DNA from: Flaccisagitta enflata
Taxonomy: Eukaryota; Chaetognatha; Sagittoidea; Aphragmophora
Length of the DNA: 64,000 nucleotides
Assembly (NCBI GenBank): GCA_965153355.1
Contig: OZ231126.1
Span: 104,408,001 to 104,472,000, forward strand
Direction of reading: 5' to 3'
Numbering within the stretch: the stretch's first letter is position 1; every line of letters starts with the position of its first letter. Made by a program: the position numbers and the translations under genes. This document shows, piece by piece, positions 62,525-64,000 of the stretch. Under the pieces are notes generated by a model. It did no database searches. It saw nothing but the letters and a program-made list of their open reading frames with translations, and had not been told where the DNA came from.

Positions 62525-62947
62525 ACAGATCATGCTAGCTGACTGATTGGAAAACAATTAACTGAAGACAATAGATGATACAAAAAAACAAAAGAATGTT
62601 GGTATTGATGAATAAATCCGATTTCTGGCATGCATGTTGATGATAAATCCGTAGCGAAAATAAAAAGGATAGTTGAAAAAAAAAGAGCTCTATTGAATAG
62701 AGGAATGTTGTTGAATAGAGAAAGAGATAATCCGAGTTAGAACCATGTAGTTGTAGTTAAAAAAAGAATAAATCCAAAGTCAGGAGGACAAAAAAAACGT
62801 TTTGGCCGATGCCATCTGGTTTAGAAGATTTTCATTGAATAGAGAACCATGTAGTTAGGTAGAAAATTAATCCATAGTTAGAGAAGCACCAAAAGAAAAT
62901 CGCGTGAGTCAGAACACAAACTCCTTCCCTAGGCCATCTGTCAAAAC
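62525..62947. other. Non-coding spacer
   Basis: Short recurring GTTGAATAGAG and ACCATGTAGTT motifs; no gene. Probably 3' flank of the membrane-protein gene. Confidence 0.45.
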
Positions 62948-63184
62948 TTAGACGCCTGTTTCACGGTCGACATTTTCATATCTGTTGAGAAATGGAATCC
63001 ACTCGCTGACCACCCTTCTTGTTGTTGGCCACCGCAGAAAACATGTGCGAAGGATTAACGCCGCAAAGATGATGAGTAAAAGCACCGTGATGACGATCCA
63101 AGACGTGTTGGCCTTACACCCCGGCTCATGACTTGGCGTTGGCTCCGTCGCAGGTGTCAGAGCAGTGGGCCAGAGTGTGACGAT
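62948..63184 (-). CDS. Last exon of a type I membrane protein
   Basis: 79 codons including the stop, opening after an acceptor (CCTCTGTTTGTCCATAG before 63184). It encodes a Thr/Pro-rich juxtamembrane stretch (TALTPATEPTPSHEPGC), one transmembrane segment (SWIVITVLLLIIFAALIL) and a 36-residue basic cytoplasmic tail with a tyrosine (NRYENVD). Phase 0 at the start, matching the donor at 63694. No recognised domain. Could be host-encoded or belong to the neighbouring virus-like cluster; nothing in it decides. Confidence 0.65.
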   Translation of the reverse strand: MVTLWPTALTPATEPTPSHEPGCKANTSWIVITVLLLIIFAALILRTCFLRWPTTRRVVSEWIPFLNRYENVDRETGV

Positions 63185-63538
63185 CTATGGACAAACAGAG
63201 GATTTTTTTTTCAACTTTGATTTCTTATTAATTTTGATTTCTTATTTTGATTTCCTATTTTCTTTTTGTTTATAGAAGTAATAAAATCAAAACAAAACAA
63301 CAAAACAAAACGTGCCTGTCCTGGGCCCATTTGCGAGTGAACTTTGGCTGCACCCCACAGAAGGCATGTCATAAGCATGATTTGAATGCGTACTGCGCCC
63401 ATCTTGACTGTTGGTTGGCTGTAGTCACACAGAAGGAATTGATATGCGGGTTTAAAATGCGTTTTTCAGGGTTAGAAAGAATCCTCCCCCCAAAACTGTC
63501 AGTTTTTAACACGTCAAAATAAAGATCGAGAATGAGAG

Positions 63539-63542
<4 letters not shown>

Positions 63543-63603
<61 letters not shown>
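63543..63603. repeat. GA microsatellite
   Basis: (GA)n run inside the intron between the membrane-protein exons, followed by a short GTCAATAGTGAAAACC tandem repeat (63615-63675). Confidence 0.95.
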
Positions 63604-63606
<3 letters not shown>

Positions 63607-63693
63607 CGTCACTAGTGAAACCTGCTAATAGTGGAAACCGTCAATAGTGAAAACCGTCAATAGTGAAACAATTCGTTATAGTGAGGTTTTTAC

Positions 63694-64000
63694 CATGGAG
63701 ATGTAATCGGGCGATGGGCAGTTACGATGTGGACTTTCATATGATTCATCGTCAATCAAATACGTCAGCGTATAGTAAGAGATGATCGATTCCCTAGACG
63801 TGCGTGGGATTGATGATGCAGGAAAACTTTGATGATTTTGAACGCTACGTGGCACAGATGGGGCAGAATTAGTTGGGGCAGTGTCCCACGAGCTACGTAA
63901 ACTAACACGATTGGCTGCGTTGTTGAAATGAGCTGAAGTAAAAGGATCAATTGTATTGTTCTTTTTCCAAAGTTTCCGAAACCAGTATACGGAGATGCAG
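63694..64000 (-). CDS. Internal exon of the membrane protein (partial at window edge)
   Basis: A minus-strand frame is open from the window edge for 102 codons to the donor ATG|GTAAAAAC at 63694, phase 0, which fits the exon at 62948-63184. It starts CISVYWFRKLWKKNN, followed by a Ser/Pro/Asn-rich segment and a Tyr-rich end (SYYTLTYLIDDESYESP). The lack of an ATG and the open frame at the edge mean the gene continues beyond the window. No domain recognised. Intervening smaller exons cannot be excluded. Confidence 0.5.

Overview
The window looks like an invertebrate metazoan genome. Protein-coding genes are split by GT-AG introns, the code is standard, and intergenic DNA is dominated by satellites, microsatellites, MITEs, a LINE and a complete BEL/Pao LTR retrotransposon. 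There is a C-type lectin/EGF multi-exon gene and a block of intron-containing genes resembling Polinton/adenovirus-type capsid and protease genes. I cannot name the species. One 10-N assembly gap lies at 46443-46452.

Layout. 0.7-4.4 kb (minus): a gypsy/Ginger-like integrase ORF followed by a RING-H2/coiled-coil ORF. 4.5-7.4 kb (minus): a 5'-truncated, frameshifted non-LTR retrotransposon (Jockey/CR1-like reverse transcriptase). 8.0-12.5 kb (minus): exons of a secreted or surface protein (C-type lectin domain, Ser/Thr/Pro-rich stalk, EGF domain, acidic exon), all phase 1-1. A duplicate lectin+stalk cassette with a stop codon lies at 15.9-17.3 kb. Between and around these are nested foldback elements, a pogo/Tigger-type MITE and GA/GACA arrays.

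18.3-46.4 kb is one satellite locus (about 88-bp monomers, higher-order arrangement) broken by insertions: a GC-hairpin composite repeat (18.9-19.4 kb), a 3.6-kb Mutator-like element with a 9-bp target duplication (23.9-27.5 kb), a small MITE (28.7 kb), and a young 13.96-kb BEL/Pao element (31977-45938) with 5-bp target duplication. The BEL element has gag, an in-frame UGA before protease/pol, and a very large third ORF containing two candidate introns that are both phase 0, multiples of three and stop-free.

47.0-50.2 kb is a second satellite (about 163 bp, dimeric). 50.2-52.5 kb holds dispersed and tandem repeats.

52.5-61.8 kb (minus) is a compact cluster of mostly unrecognised genes. Its right half contains a seven-exon gene whose reading frame follows the pattern of the Polinton/adintovirus double-jelly-roll major capsid protein, followed by an adenain-like cysteine protease with His, Gln and Cys in place, a small spliced membrane protein and a small spliced Arg/Lys-rich protein. 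This is the most interesting system in the window: a virus-like morphogenesis module that has acquired introns. No DNA polymerase B, Polinton integrase or packaging ATPase is visible here. The right edge carries two exons of a membrane protein, cut by the end of the window.

Exon coordinates rest on reading splice consensus and phase by eye; family assignments rest on motif patterns, not on database searches.
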